A stretch of DNA of 64,000 nucleotides from Choricystis sp. odSpoLacu1 (taxonomy: Eukaryota; Chlorophyta; Trebouxiophyceae), in assembly GCA_958009055.1 (NCBI GenBank), contig OY253666.1:24001-88000 (forward strand), in the 5' to 3' direction. Below are positions 11,964 to 23,125 of this stretch, piece by piece. The notes under the pieces were generated by a model. That model was not told the DNA's origin. It did no database searches and saw only the letters and a program-made list of their open reading frames with translations. The first letter of the stretch is position 1, and each line of letters starts with the position of its first letter. Made by a program: the position numbers and the translations under genes.

Positions 11964-12899
11964 TTACCCTAAAAAGGCATCTTGTACCTTTTTGAAGAAA
12001 CTTTTCCGAGGTGACGAAAGGTCTAGGAAATAATCGTGTTTTCCGATCAGACGACGGGCAGTATTTTCAAACGCAATCCCTGATAATGTCAGTTTTTTCT
12101 TTAACACTAACGGCTCGCCTCGATTAGTCGAGATAATGACTTGCGTATCTTCAGGGATCGCACCAAGCAAAGGGATCCCTAACATCTCTTGAACGTCACG
12201 TACTGACATCATATCGTTAGTTTGGACCATGTCTGCACGCACGCGATTTACCAATAGCTTCACCTGAAAAATACCCTTTGCCTCTAACAGCCCAGCTACA
12301 CGGTCCGCGTCCCGAATGGCCGTAATCTCAGGTGTAGTTACTAAGATTGCCTCTTGGGCTGGTCCGATAGCATGAATAAAGCCAACATCAATCCCCGCCG
12401 GACAATCAATCAGAATAAAATGATACCCAGACTCTGAAATCGACTGAACAAGCTGTTCCATGTGCTTTTGCGTCACATTATATTTTTGTCGATTTTTTGA
12501 AATCGAGAGAAGGGCTAAGTTTTTCCATCGTTTATCCTTAATTAATGCCTGATCTAGCCGACATTGGCCCTCAATTACGTCCATAGCCGTGTATAAGATA
12601 CGGTTCTCAAGACCAAGAAGCAGGTCCAAATTACGTAATCCGATATCCGAATCGATCAAAGCTACCCGATATCCGAGCCGAGCAATCGACATCCCAACAT
12701 TTGCCGCAGTCGTTGTCTTACCTACACCCCCCTTTCCAGAAGTAATGACAATAGTTCGGGGAGTCGTCGGCTCGGTCGAGTCCATACGTAGAGGATCCGC
12801 CGAAGAACCCACCACGTGATTCATATGCTGGGCCTGACAACGAAGAGCACACGCATGCGAGAGAGGTGCGAGCACCCGGCAAGATAATTTCATAAACAT
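11964..12899 (-). CDS. minD: Septum-site determining ATPase MinD
   Basis: MinD is a membrane-associated ATPase that positions the plastid division (FtsZ) ring. The ParA-type deviant Walker A SGKGGVGKTT is followed by DSDIGLRNLDLLLG and the switch II element LIDCPAGID. The C-terminus ends in a short amphipathic membrane-targeting helix (KSFFKKVQDAF). The 311-codon frame has a 40-50 residue non-conserved lead before the ATPase core. Internal ATGs at 12824 and 12785 are possible starts, and no clear Shine-Dalgarno decides between them. Plastid minD is retained only in some green algae. It is monocistronic here. Confidence 0.95.
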   Translation of the reverse strand: MFMKLSCRVLAPLSHACALRCQAQHMNHVVGSSADPLRMDSTEPTTPRTIVITSGKGGVGKTTTAANVGMSIARLGYRVALIDSDIGLRNLDLLLGLENRILYTAMDVIEGQCRLDQALIKDKRWKNLALLSISKNRQKYNVTQKHMEQLVQSISESGYHFILIDCPAGIDVGFIHAIGPAQEAILVTTPEITAIRDADRVAGLLEAKGIFQVKLLVNRVRADMVQTNDMMSVRDVQEMLGIPLLGAIPEDTQVIISTNRGEPLVLKKKLTLSGIAFENTARRLIGKHDYFLDLSSPRKSFFKKVQDAFLG

Positions 12900-13045
12900 A
12901 ACTTGTTCTTAGGGCAAGAAAGCGCGTCCAGGCCTGATTAGACCTGGAATATCACACAAGTGGACCACGTCTATACTTTTGATGAAGATAATAAGTAAAC
13001 GCGCTGGTACACTTTAAAACCCACGCACTCCAAAGGAGTATCATT

Positions 13046-13119
13046 CGGACCAGGAGGGACTTGAACCCCCGACTCCGTGGTTCGTAGCCACGTGCTCTAT
13101 CCAACTGAGCTACAGGTCC
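13046..13119 (-). tRNA. trnR-ACG: tRNA-Arg (ACG)
   Basis: A 74-nt cloverleaf with acceptor GGACCTG/CTGGTCC, anticodon loop CTACGAA, T loop TTCAAGT and discriminator G. The sixth acceptor pair is U-U, a mismatch. A34 is expected to be deaminated to inosine so that it reads CGN codons. Confidence 0.92.
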
Positions 13120-13172
13120 TTTACTTGAATATACTGAATGCTGTACGGTATATAGGACACCCTATAAACGTA

Positions 13173-13181
13173 AGTATACCA
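13173..13181 (-). promoter_or_regulatory. Extended -10 box upstream of trnR-ACG
   Basis: The minus strand reads TGGTATACT, 54 bp before the mature 5' end of trnR-ACG. Confidence 0.5.
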
Positions 13182-13360
13182 CGAAAGCATCGGAAATACA
13201 ACAATACCGGATAAAATCGTAAATGTAGCACCAATACCCCACCGCAACCACCGGGTGGGGCGTTTTCGGGTTGCTACGCCTTGACGGCTTGTCGCAACGG
13301 CGGCAGTGGTTTGCACGGCTTCATCGATTGTGCGTACGCACGGAAGACCGGATATTCTAT

Positions 13361-13446
13361 TGCATGCAGCCGGATTTGAACCGGCGGTGTCCACGGGGGA
13401 GGCTGGATTATGAGTCCAGTGCTTTCAACCACTCAGCCATACATGC
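13361..13446 (-). tRNA. Class II (Ser-like) tRNA with CAU anticodon
   Basis: An 86-nt tRNA on the minus strand that folds well. The acceptor is GCATGTA/TGCATGC with one G-U pair and discriminator A. The D arm GCTGAGTGGTTGAAAGC is Ser-like. The anticodon stem CTGGA/TCCAG encloses CTCATAA, giving anticodon CAU. A variable arm of about 15 nt follows, then T stem GCCGG/CCGGC with loop TTCAAAT. All stems pair, so this does not look like a degenerate pseudogene. Plastid tRNAs with CAU (fMet, Met, Ile) are normally class I. The two other Ser tRNAs in the window end in discriminator G, not A. The amino acid it carries cannot be decided from sequence, so no symbol is given. Confidence 0.75.
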
Positions 13447-13467
13447 AAGACCATCTCTCGGATCTGG

Positions 13468-13541
13468 TGAGTTTGGGGGGATTCGAACCCCCGACACTGC
13501 GCACCGGAAACGCACGCTCTAATCCCCTGAGCTACAAACCC
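13468..13541 (-). tRNA. trnR-CCG: tRNA-Arg (CCG)
   Basis: A 74-nt cloverleaf with acceptor GGGTTTG/CAAACTC, anticodon stem TGCGT/GCGCA enclosing TTCCGGT (anticodon CCG), T loop TTCGAAT and discriminator A. It reads CGG. This species is kept only in some algal plastids. Confidence 0.9.
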
Positions 13542-13573
13542 TAAGAAAAAAGAAAAATCTGAGAGATATTTTA

Positions 13574-14080
13574 CTAGTCCTCCCGTTGACTGGTTTTTAA
13601 CCAGTTTACCGCTTCAATATAATTTGTTGGGGCAAGGCGAATGGCCTCTTTCCAATAATCCGAGGCTTTATCGAACAATAAACGAGCAATTTCGGGCTGA
13701 CCCTGCTCAGTCGCCTGCTCTCCACGGAAATGATAAATAACTGCAATATTATTTAACGCTTGTGGAAGGGAAGGGTTCCGTTCCAAAGCCTGGTAGTAAT
13801 ACGCCAGCGCACGTCCATGCTCCCCGTTACTCGTATGAATTAAACCAATGTTGTACAAAATATAACTTCGGTCATAGGCATCAGTTTCATACCGCATCGC
13901 TTGGTAATAATTTTGTAATGCTTCTGCATAATCACCAGCTGATTGCGCAGACATACCGTCGCGATAATACATAAATGCTTGTTTTTCTCGCTGTGATGTG
14001 GGAAGAACTTGCAATAAAATATCAGCAACAACGGTAAAAGTTTTATCAATAAAATTATCGTTTCGTTGTGACTTAGGCAT
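13574..14080 (-). CDS. ycf3: Photosystem I assembly protein Ycf3
   Basis: Ycf3 is a peripheral thylakoid TPR protein that acts as a chaperone for PSI assembly, binding PsaA and PsaD. The 168-residue product begins [23 protein letters not shown] and has three tetratricopeptide repeats, at about residues 35-68, 72-105 and 120-153 (for example [21 protein letters not shown]). It is a single exon, unlike the intron-bearing gene of land plants. It is flanked by trnR-CCG and atpE. Confidence 0.97.
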   Translation of the reverse strand: MPKSQRNDNFIDKTFTVVADILLQVLPTSQREKQAFMYYRDGMSAQSAGDYAEALQNYYQAMRYETDAYDRSYILYNIGLIHTSNGEHGRALAYYYQALERNPSLPQALNNIAVIYHFRGEQATEQGQPEIARLLFDKASDYWKEAIRLAPTNYIEAVNWLKTSQRED

Positions 14081-14222
14081 AATAAAAATAACGCAAAGTG
14101 AATAATCGTATGGGCCGCTCGATTATTTGATATTGTTAGTTTGCCCGAAAACAATAACAAACGATCAATAGCGGCCACATACATAGGCCCTTGCTTGCAA
14201 GTATACGCTTTCGGCAACACGC

Positions 14223-14630
14223 TTACGCGGATGCTTTAGCTGCTTGGTAACGAGCACGTGCTCGCTTTAATGCCATGTTCGCTGCAAATTTTTGCTTCGC
14301 ATTTGCGCCTTCGGCTTGCTCCCATTTTGTTTGAGCTTGCTCGTACGCATCTTTTGCTTGGTCAGCATCAATTGTTTCAGCTGATTCAGCTTCATTTGCA
14401 AAAATCTGGACTTGGTTGTTCTTAACAAACGCCAAACCAGCCATTAAAGTAATTGCTTTCCATTCTTTTTGAATACGTACCAGCATCACACCGACATCAA
14501 GGCCTGTGATTAGCGGTGCGTGATTTTTTAACACACCCATCTGGCCTGAGGTTGTTGGTAAAATAATCTCGTCAACCGGCGCATCCCAAAACTGTTGACC
14601 CGGCGTTAAAATTTTAACTTGTAATGTCAT
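14223..14630 (-). CDS. atpE: ATP synthase CF1 epsilon subunit
   Basis: Epsilon is part of the central stalk and inhibits ATP hydrolysis in the dark. I chose the start MTLQVKILTPGQQFWD at 14630 (135 residues), which fits the family. An ATG five codons upstream (14645) is an alternative. The N-terminal beta-sandwich carries the conserved LPTTSGQMGVLKNHAPL, followed by an alpha-helical C-terminus rich in Ala, Lys and Gln. It lies 70 bp downstream of atpB and is probably cotranscribed with it. Confidence 0.96.
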   Translation of the reverse strand: MTLQVKILTPGQQFWDAPVDEIILPTTSGQMGVLKNHAPLITGLDVGVMLVRIQKEWKAITLMAGLAFVKNNQVQIFANEAESAETIDADQAKDAYEQAQTKWEQAEGANAKQKFAANMALKRARARYQAAKASA

Positions 14631-14700
14631 ATTTTTAAGTTCCAAACGAAAGAGGCTACACCCTTCCCGTTATTGTGAGAAGGGTGCAGTGGTGGTTCAC

Positions 14701-16233
<1,533 letters not shown>

Positions 16234-16247
16234 TCACCTCGCGACTC

Positions 16248-16286
16248 AGCAGTTCGGTTTTGCCGATACGGCAAAACCGAACTGCT
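16248..16286. terminator. 18-bp stem-loop between 5S rRNA and atpB
   Basis: The perfect 18-bp arms 16248-16265 and 16269-16286 (AGCAGTTCGGTTTTGCCG and its complement) surround a 3-nt loop. It lies downstream of the 5S gene and upstream of atpB, on the path of both minus-strand transcripts, and probably marks the rRNA operon 3' end. Confidence 0.65.
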
Positions 16287-16462
16287 CAAACGAAAAGCAG
16301 CGCTTATCCCTTTTCATACAAAAAAAGGTACTTAAAATGACCCTTTCCGTTGTATAGCATACCATGAAATATCGAAAAGAACAACGTTTTGCCTTGCAGT
16401 ACCCCAAAGTTTGAAGGGATCATACACATAACCAATGCGCGTCCACTCTTCTTTCTTTTTTA

Positions 16463-16581
16463 TCCTGGCACTAGACTATTTTCCCAAAGGGCTACCCCTG
16501 AAGTATCGTCGTCTTTTATGCGTTTCACAACTAAGTTCGAGATGGATTAGTGTGGTTCCACGTAAATATAAAACACCAGAA
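16463..16581 (-). rRNA. rrn5: 5S ribosomal RNA
   Basis: About 119 nt on the minus strand. The conserved core GGAACCACACTAATCC, CGAACTTAGTTG and CGACGATACTTCAGGGG matches plastid 5S rRNA, and the terminal helix TTCTGG/CCAGGA closes the molecule. The ends are estimated from this helix. It follows 23S after a spacer that contains a 36-nt perfect palindrome. Confidence 0.93.
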
Positions 16582-16587
16582 AATACA

Positions 16588-16623
16588 GCCTTTGAGGAAG
16601 TCTTTAAAGACTTCCTCAAAGGC
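16588..16623. repeat. 36-nt perfect palindrome in the 23S-5S spacer
   Basis: The sequence reads GCCTTTGAGGAAGTCTTT followed immediately by its exact complement. It lies between the 3' end of 23S and the 5' end of 5S and is a candidate processing hairpin in the rRNA precursor. Confidence 0.85.
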
Positions 16624-16637
16624 TTAAACTTTAACAT

Positions 16638-17223
16638 AGGTCAAACTCAATCGGCCTATTAGTGCGTCTTAGCTCAAACGATTGCTCGCCTTACACTTGA
16701 CACCTATCAAACGACTAGTCTTGCCGTGGCCTCAGGAGAGCACTCATCTCGAGATTGGCTTCTTACTTAGATGCTTTCAGCAATTATCCGATCCACACAT
16801 AGCTACCCAGCGTTTCCTGTTGGCACAAGAACTGGTATACTAGTGGTGTGTCCTTCCAGGTCCTCTCGTACTATGGAAGGTTTCTCTCAATGCTCTAACG
16901 CTCACACTAGATATGGACCAAACTGTCTTGCGACGTTCTGAACCCAGCTCACGTACCGCTTTCATGGGCGAACAGCCCAACCCTTGGAACCTGCTTCAGC
17001 TCCAGGTTGCGATGAGCCGACATCGAGGTGCCAAACCACTCCGTCGATGTGAACTCTTGGGAGTGATCAGCCTGTTATCCCTAGAGTAACTTTTATCCGT
17101 TGAGCGACGGCCTTTCCACGCAGCACCGTCGGATCACTAAGGCCAGCTTTCGCTCCTGCTCGACGTGTCAGTCTTGCAGTCAAGCCCCCTTCTGCCTTTA
17201 CGCTCTACGGCTAATTTCTGTCT

Positions 17224-17267
<44 letters not shown>

Positions 17268-17585
17268 TATTGCCCCAATAAAACTGCCCACCAGAAACTG
17301 TCTTGTGTCCTGATTCAAGGAGCACAATTAGAAATCTAGCTCGTTAAGAGTGGTCTCTCAATGATGGCTCCAGCTTTCCCGGAGAAAAGCCTTCAACGCC
17401 TCCCACCTAGGCTGCGCAAAACGAGCCCAATTTCAATTCCAAGCTACAGTAAAGCTTCATAGGGTCTTTCTGTCCCAGTGCAAGTAATCCGCATCTTCAC
17501 GGATATGTCTATTTCGCCGGGCCTCTCTCCGAGACAGTGCCCAGATCGTTACATCTTTCGTGCGGGTCAGAACTTACCTGACAAT

Positions 17586-17640
<55 letters not shown>

Positions 17641-17801
17641 GTCGTCAGCTTCTTCATACGAATAACCAACTTCTTTAACCGTCCGGCACTGGGCAGATGT
17701 CAGCCCCCATAGATTGTCTTACGACTTTGCGGAGACCTGTGTTTTTGGTAAACAGTCGGCTGGGCCTGGTCACTGCGGCCCCTGTTACGGGGCACCCCTT
17801 C

Positions 17802-17835
<34 letters not shown>

Positions 17836-19060
17836 TAGAGAGAGTTATCCCGCGCCCCTTGGTATTCTCTACCTACCTACCTGTGTCGGTTTCGGGTACA
17901 GGTTCATTGATCACGTATGTAGTTCGAGCTTTTCTAGGAAGAAAGATTCTTTACATCAAGTACCAGATTGGTGCATGTGCGAACACATGCACCAAAAACT
18001 CATACCGCATCACGGCTCCGCTCAAGACAAGTTTTTCTTCTTGCTATTAACACCTTGCACGTTTACACCAAATACCGATCTTGGCTAATGTGAACCACCT
18101 TCGTCCCTCGGTACTGCGATCAATCAAGCACAGGAATATTAACCTGTTTGCCATCGACTACGCCTTTCGGCCTCGCCTTAGGACCTGGCTAACCCTCCAT
18201 GGACGAGCCTAGTGAAGGAACCCTTAGGTTTCCGGGGCATTGGATTCTCACCAATGTTTTCGCTACTCAAACTGACATTCTCACTTCTGAAGTGTCCACG
18301 AGACCTTACGAGCTCGCTTCACCCACTCCAGAACGCTCTCCTACCGATACTGATATGCATCAGTATCCCACAGATTCGGCAGATAACTTAGTCCCGTACA
18401 TTTTCGGCGCGAAGACGCTCCACCAGTGAGCTATTACGCACTCTTTAAAGGATGGCTGCTTCTAAGCAAACCTCCTGGTTGTTTCTGCATCTCCACATCC
18501 TTTGCCACTTAGCTATCATTTAGGGGCCTTATCTGGTGATCTGGGCTGTTTCCCTCTCGACTATGCAGCTTCTCCCGCACAGTCCCACTGGATACCAGAA
18601 GTCATGCCTAGTATTCTTAGTTTGCCAAGATTTGGTACAGCTCTCGCCGCCCGCACCTAAACAGTGCTTTACCCCTAGACAGATCCATTGATATCCGCTG
18701 CGCCTCAACGCATTTCGGAGAGAACCAGCTAGCTCCAAATTCGATTGAAATTTCATCCCTAACCACAACTCATGGCACAATTTTTCAACATTGATGCCTT
18801 CGACCCTCCACATAGTGTTACCTAGGTTTCAGTCTGGTCATGGTTAGATCATCTGGGTTCGGGTCCATAAGAAGTGACCGGGGTCGCCCTATTCAGACTC
18901 GCTTTCGCTCTGGCTTCGGATGTTTCGTGTCCTTAACCAAGCCACTCCCTATAAGTCGCCAGTCCATTCTTCCAAAGGTACGCAGTCAAGTCTTACAACT
19001 CTCCTACAGATTGTCAGCTTACGGTTTCATGTTCTATTTCACTCCCCGTCAGGGGTTCTC

Positions 19061-19099
<39 letters not shown>

Positions 19100-19331
19100 C
19101 TCAGGAGTATTTAGCCTTACGAGGTGGTCCTCGCTGATTCACACGGGATTTCACGTGCCCCATGCTACTCGGGATAAGAAAAACAAAATTTCACGTTTTT
19201 CAATTACAGGACTTTCACCTTCTATGGTGCAGGATTCAGCTGCTTCATCTAAACATAATCATCTGTGTACAATAAATGTACTTTTTCCTCCCACGACCCC
19301 AAAATTACAAAGTAATTCTGGTTTAGGCTGA

Positions 19332-19363
<32 letters not shown>

Positions 19364-19580
19364 CGTTTGCTTTCTTCTCCTCTGGCTACTAAGATGTTTC
19401 AATTCACCAGGTTGTCTCACTCTTCTCTATGAATTCAAGAAGGAGTATTATGGGTTGCCCCATTCGGGAATCTTCGACTCACAGCTTGTTTCCAGCTCCT
19501 CGAAGCATTTCGTCGGTTTCCACGCCCTTCATCGTCTCTGAATGCCTAGGTATCCCCCGTAAGCCTTAGGTTATTTGACC
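16638..19580 (-). rRNA. rrn23: 23S ribosomal RNA
   Basis: About 2.94 kb on the minus strand, close to the usual plastid length, so no large intron is inferred. The 5' end GGTCAAATAACC then GACGATGAAGGGCGTGG aligns to the start of bacterial 23S. The 3' end GTTTGACC pairs with the 5' end. Highly conserved domain V and sarcin-ricin sequences are recognisable. The ends are estimated from the terminal helix. It follows trnI-trnA and precedes 5S. No 4.5S gene is split off. Confidence 0.95.
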
Positions 19581-19648
19581 TTCCACAAAATACTTTATCT
19601 TTTAAAAAAGATAAAGTCAAGTGATTCTACTTGAAACGTATTCAAGTG

Positions 19649-19721
19649 TGGAGATAAGCGGACTCGAACCGCTGACATCTGCCGTGCAAAAGCAGCGCTC
19701 TACCAACTGAGCTATATCCCC
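19649..19721 (-). tRNA. trnA-UGC: tRNA-Ala (UGC)
   Basis: A 73-nt cloverleaf with acceptor GGGGATA/TATCTCC, anticodon loop TTTGCAC and discriminator A. It has no intron and lies in the trnI-trnA-23S order of a plastid rRNA operon. Confidence 0.96.
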
Positions 19722-19779
19722 CTATATACGCGCTCACCGCATGTGACATCTTTTCGATCCTGCCGGTAACCGGAGTATG

Positions 19780-19853
19780 TGGGCTGTAGTGGATTTGAAC
19801 CACCGACCTTACGCTTATCAGGCGTATGCGCTAACCAACTGTGCCAACAGCCC
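19780..19853 (-). tRNA. trnI-GAU: tRNA-Ile (GAU)
   Basis: A 74-nt cloverleaf with acceptor GGGCTGT/ACAGCCC, anticodon loop CTGATAA and T loop TTCAAAT. It has no intron and is separated from trnA by 58 bp. It is the first recognisable gene of this rRNA unit; no 16S gene precedes it. Confidence 0.96.
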
Positions 19854-20162
19854 TCCAGTGTGCGTCGAGATTTTTCGAAGCGCCTGAATTCGTTCAGGAT
19901 GATGGAATTAGACCCTCAATACAACGTGGTATACCGGGTAAAGTTCTCGTTCCATCCAATACTATACCCGATGTACGGCGACTTCGTCAACCAAAAACTC
20001 CTCTCTAACGGGGCCGGTATAACCCGGTGCTGGTGCAGCATCAGCACAGAAAAGGCAAGCTTTCACGTTCGTGTGATACTGGTTGGACAGCAACTGTCCA
20101 ACCAGTATCACACACATCGACAAGGTCGAACGACCGAGTCAAAAGACATTGAACACCGTCCA
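19854..20162. other. Spacer trnI-petA where 16S would be expected
   Basis: This 309-bp spacer lies directly upstream of trnI-GAU. It contains no 16S rRNA sequence. It holds the petA hairpin and a TATACC-containing stretch near 19930 that could act as a weak promoter. Confidence 0.6.
20071..20113. terminator. 20-bp stem-loop at 3' end of petA
   Basis: Perfect arms at 20071-20090 and 20094-20113 (GTGTGATACTGGTTGGACAG and its complement) enclose a 3-nt loop, about 50 bp past the petA stop. Confidence 0.65.
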
Positions 20163-21104
20163 TTAGAAATTCATTTCTGATAATTGAACTTTCTCGTATT
20201 GTTTTTTCTTCAGTACAAGGAAAACCTGCGTTAAAATAACAAAACTAAAGAAAAGTAATAACCCCTGTACGCGAGCTGGGTTTTGAAGTACAATTTCAGT
20301 TTCTGTTTGACCAAAACCACCAACGTTAGGGTTAATTGTTAATGGCTGATCAGCTTGGATTGCTTGACCCGCTTTAACAAGAAGATCAGGACCCGCTGGA
20401 ACCACATCAACAACTTTACCGTTGGCAGCGTCAATTGTGATCTCAAAATCACCCTTTTCTAATGGGTTAATTTGGGCAATTGTGCCGGCCGCTGATGCTG
20501 TATACACAGTATTGTTGCTCTTCGAGCCGTCTGGATAAACTTGACCACGACCACGGTTTCCGCCAAAATAAATCGGGTACTTTAAGTACGATACCGACTT
20601 GTCTTTCGATGGATCTGGTGAAAGGATAGGCACAACCATTGTACTGTATTTTTTACCAGGAACAGGACCAACCACTAAGATGTTTTTCAGATCATCTGAG
20701 TATGATGAATAAAAAAGTTTCCCAACCTTCTCTTTCATTTCTGCAGGAATGCGGCCAGCAGGAGCTAACGTAAACCCTTCAGGAAGCATGACCACGGCAC
20801 CGACGTTTAATCCGCCTTTCTTCCCATTCCCAAGCACTTGCGTAACTTGTTGATCGTATGGGATTTTTAAAACGGCTTCAAACACAGTATCCGGCAATAC
20901 GGATTGCGGCACTTCGATTTCAACGGGCTTCTGCGCAAGGTGGCAGTTTGCACACACTAAACGACCGTTTGCTTCACGTGGAGTTTTATAGTTTTGTTGA
21001 GCAAAAACTGGGTAAGCATTAGCCGGATTTGCCAGTAAAAAACTTAAAACAATTGCGCCCCATAGCGCACCAAGTGAGTTTGCACGTGTCTGACGTTGCA
21101 TCAT
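20163..21104 (-). CDS. petA: Cytochrome f
   Basis: Cytochrome f is the c-type cytochrome of the b6f complex; it passes electrons to plastocyanin or cytochrome c6 in the lumen. I chose the start at 21104 ([12 protein letters not shown], 313 residues), because the open frame further upstream is non-conserved. A signal peptide of about 30 residues ends ANPANA before the mature YPVFAQQ, whose Tyr1 is an axial haem ligand. The haem motif CANCH follows. One C-terminal membrane anchor lies near residues 280-300, then the stromal tail [15 protein letters not shown]. Confidence 0.96.
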   Translation of the reverse strand: MMQRQTRANSLGALWGAIVLSFLLANPANAYPVFAQQNYKTPREANGRLVCANCHLAQKPVEIEVPQSVLPDTVFEAVLKIPYDQQVTQVLGNGKKGGLNVGAVVMLPEGFTLAPAGRIPAEMKEKVGKLFYSSYSDDLKNILVVGPVPGKKYSTMVVPILSPDPSKDKSVSYLKYPIYFGGNRGRGQVYPDGSKSNNTVYTASAAGTIAQINPLEKGDFEITIDAANGKVVDVVPAGPDLLVKAGQAIQADQPLTINPNVGGFGQTETEIVLQNPARVQGLLLFFSFVILTQVFLVLKKKQYEKVQLSEMNF

Positions 21105-21319
21105 AATTTGTACTCTCGTTATGGTTAAAAATTTTCTTCTCACTTGTATAATAACGTAGACGTCTAAAAAGGACAATGGAAAGGCCAAACTTGTACCGTA
21201 GATTAGCAGCACCTATTGAATCAAGCGGAAAATTCATTTACAATTAAAGAAAACGATATTTTTGAAAAACGCAACGACTTGCATTGGCAATCGTCTCTGG
21301 CGAAGAGCTCACACTTTTT

Positions 21320-22384
21320 ATGAGTAACGTAACATCACAGGAAGAACAAACTCGACCCGTATTTCCTTTTACGGCAATCGTAGGTCAAGAGGAAATGAAA
21401 TTAGCTCTCATCTTAAACGTCATCGATCCGAAAATTGGCGGGGTTATGATTATGGGGGACCGGGGAACAGGTAAATCAACAACGGTTCGTGCCTTAGTTG
21501 ATTTATTACCAGAAATTCAGGTTGTAGTTAACGACCCATTCAACTCGGATCCACAAGATCCCGAACTTATGAGTCAAGAGATACGTGACCGCATTCAAGC
21601 CAACGAGACACTCGAGGTTGCGTCACGAAAAATCACCATGGTGGATTTACCACTGGGGGCGACTGAGGATCGTGTCTGCGGAACTATTGATATCGAAAAA
21701 GCATTAACCGAAGGGGTCAAAGCATTTGAACCAGGTCTATTAGCGAAAGCCAACCGAGGCATCCTGTATGTCGACGAGGTGAACCTCTTAGATGACCACC
21801 TGGTTGATGTATTACTTGATTCCGCTGCGTCGGGCTGGAACATGGTGGAGCGTGAAGGGATTTCGATCAGCCACCCAGCACGATTTATCCTTGTCGGCTC
21901 TGGAAACCCGGAGGAGGGGGAGCTTCGACCGCAACTATTAGACCGGTTCGGAATGCACGCACAAATTGGAACTGTCAAAGAACCAAATCTACGTGTCCAG
22001 ATTGTTGAACAACGGTCACAATTTGATGAATCGCCGACTAAATTCCGATCAACCTATATCGTGTCACAACAAGAGCTTGCCGGCCAAATCGCAGCAGCCC
22101 GCGGGCGCCTAAAAGACGTAACAATCAATTACGATTTACGTGTCAAAATCTCACAAATTTGCTCCAAATTAGACGTTGATGGATTACGTGGGGATATCGT
22201 TACAAACCGAGCGAGTATCGCCTTAACGGCATTTGAAGGTCGTACGGAAGTTACAGAACAGGATATTTTCCGCATCATTCCACTATGTTTACGTCACCGT
22301 TTACGTAAAGACCCGCTCGAGAGTATCGATTCTGGGGATAAAGTGCGTGACATTTTCAAACATGTCTTCGGGTATGATGAATAA
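21320..22384 (+). CDS. chlI: Magnesium chelatase ATPase subunit I
   Basis: ChlI is the AAA+ ATPase that drives insertion of Mg2+ into protoporphyrin IX, with ChlD and ChlH. The ATG at 21320 gives 354 residues beginning [17 protein letters not shown]. An upstream TTG (21284) in frame is rejected. Walker A is GDRGTGKST, Walker B is [11 protein letters not shown], and the helix-2 insert and sensor regions are conserved. It is convergent with petD, with a 20-bp hairpin between them. Confidence 0.97.
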   Translation: MSNVTSQEEQTRPVFPFTAIVGQEEMKLALILNVIDPKIGGVMIMGDRGTGKSTTVRALVDLLPEIQVVVNDPFNSDPQDPELMSQEIRDRIQANETLEVASRKITMVDLPLGATEDRVCGTIDIEKALTEGVKAFEPGLLAKANRGILYVDEVNLLDDHLVDVLLDSAASGWNMVEREGISISHPARFILVGSGNPEEGELRPQLLDRFGMHAQIGTVKEPNLRVQIVEQRSQFDESPTKFRSTYIVSQQELAGQIAAARGRLKDVTINYDLRVKISQICSKLDVDGLRGDIVTNRASIALTAFEGRTEVTEQDIFRIIPLCLRHRLRKDPLESIDSGDKVRDIFKHVFGYDE

Positions 22385-22425
22385 TGTAATGTATCGACGT
22401 AACCAGTATGTATTTATGAGATGAC

Positions 22426-22469
22426 ATAAGCCGACTACTTGAGGGAAAACCCTCAAGTAGTCGGCTTAT
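22426..22469. terminator. 20-bp bidirectional stem-loop chlI/petD
   Basis: ATAAGCCGACTACTTGAGGG and its perfect complement with an AAAA loop, 42 bp past chlI and 14 bp past petD. It can serve both convergent transcripts. Confidence 0.7.
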
Positions 22470-22482
22470 CTATTATACCGAG

Positions 22483-22965
22483 TTAGAATAACCCGAGCGT
22501 TAACGAGGTATCAATTGGGAGCGTTGCCCCGATTCCAAGATAAATTGCCACCACTGTCCCAACAACAAATACTGTTGAAGCTACCGGACGACGGAATGGG
22601 TTTTGGAATTTGTTAATACTTTCGATAAACGGTACCGTTAATAGACCAGCTGGTACGGCTGCCATTAAAACAACACCTAAAAGCTTGTTTGGTACAGTTC
22701 GTAATAATTGGAATACTGGGAAAAAGTACCATTCTGGTAAAATTTCTAACGGTGTTGCAAACGGGTTTGCTGGCTCACCCATTGCTGCCGGGTCAAGGAC
22801 AGATAGTCCGATGATACCAGCAAATGTTCCTAAAATTACAACTGGGAAGATGTATAATAGATCGTTTGGCCAGGCAGGCTCACCATAGTAGTTGTGGCCC
22901 ATACCCTTTGCTAATTTTGCACGTAATACAGGATCTGAGAGATCTGGTTTTTTCGTTACAGCCAT
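22483..22965 (-). CDS. petD: Cytochrome b6f complex subunit IV
   Basis: Subunit IV forms the C-terminal half of the cytochrome b equivalent and part of the Qo quinol site. The 160-residue product begins [21 protein letters not shown]. It has the Qo motif [13 protein letters not shown] (about residues 76-88) and three membrane helices. It is a single exon without intron, 160 bp downstream of petB. Confidence 0.98.
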   Translation of the reverse strand: MAVTKKPDLSDPVLRAKLAKGMGHNYYGEPAWPNDLLYIFPVVILGTFAGIIGLSVLDPAAMGEPANPFATPLEILPEWYFFPVFQLLRTVPNKLLGVVLMAAVPAGLLTVPFIESINKFQNPFRRPVASTVFVVGTVVAIYLGIGATLPIDTSLTLGLF

Positions 22966-23125
22966 ATTGAGCTCCTAAAACAAAATAAAATGTAAAAAAT
23001 TGAACCGGGCTGTTCAATGCTGCTTATCGACTCTGTCGAACGCAACGTCAAATAGCACGGGAAGGTCGGTTCCGTCGCGGTTACCGCGAATCGCGTAAGC
23101 GGAGCGTCATCCACGAAAAGGCGAT

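Noticed and set aside
13361..13446. Calling the class II CAU tRNA initiator or elongator tRNA-Met
   Set aside because: Both Met species are present as class I tRNAs at 29006 and 25480. The long variable arm and Ser-type D arm are unlike Met.
21284..21319. TTG start for chlI, 12 codons upstream
   Set aside because: The ATG at 21320 gives the normal family length and there is no Shine-Dalgarno for the TTG.
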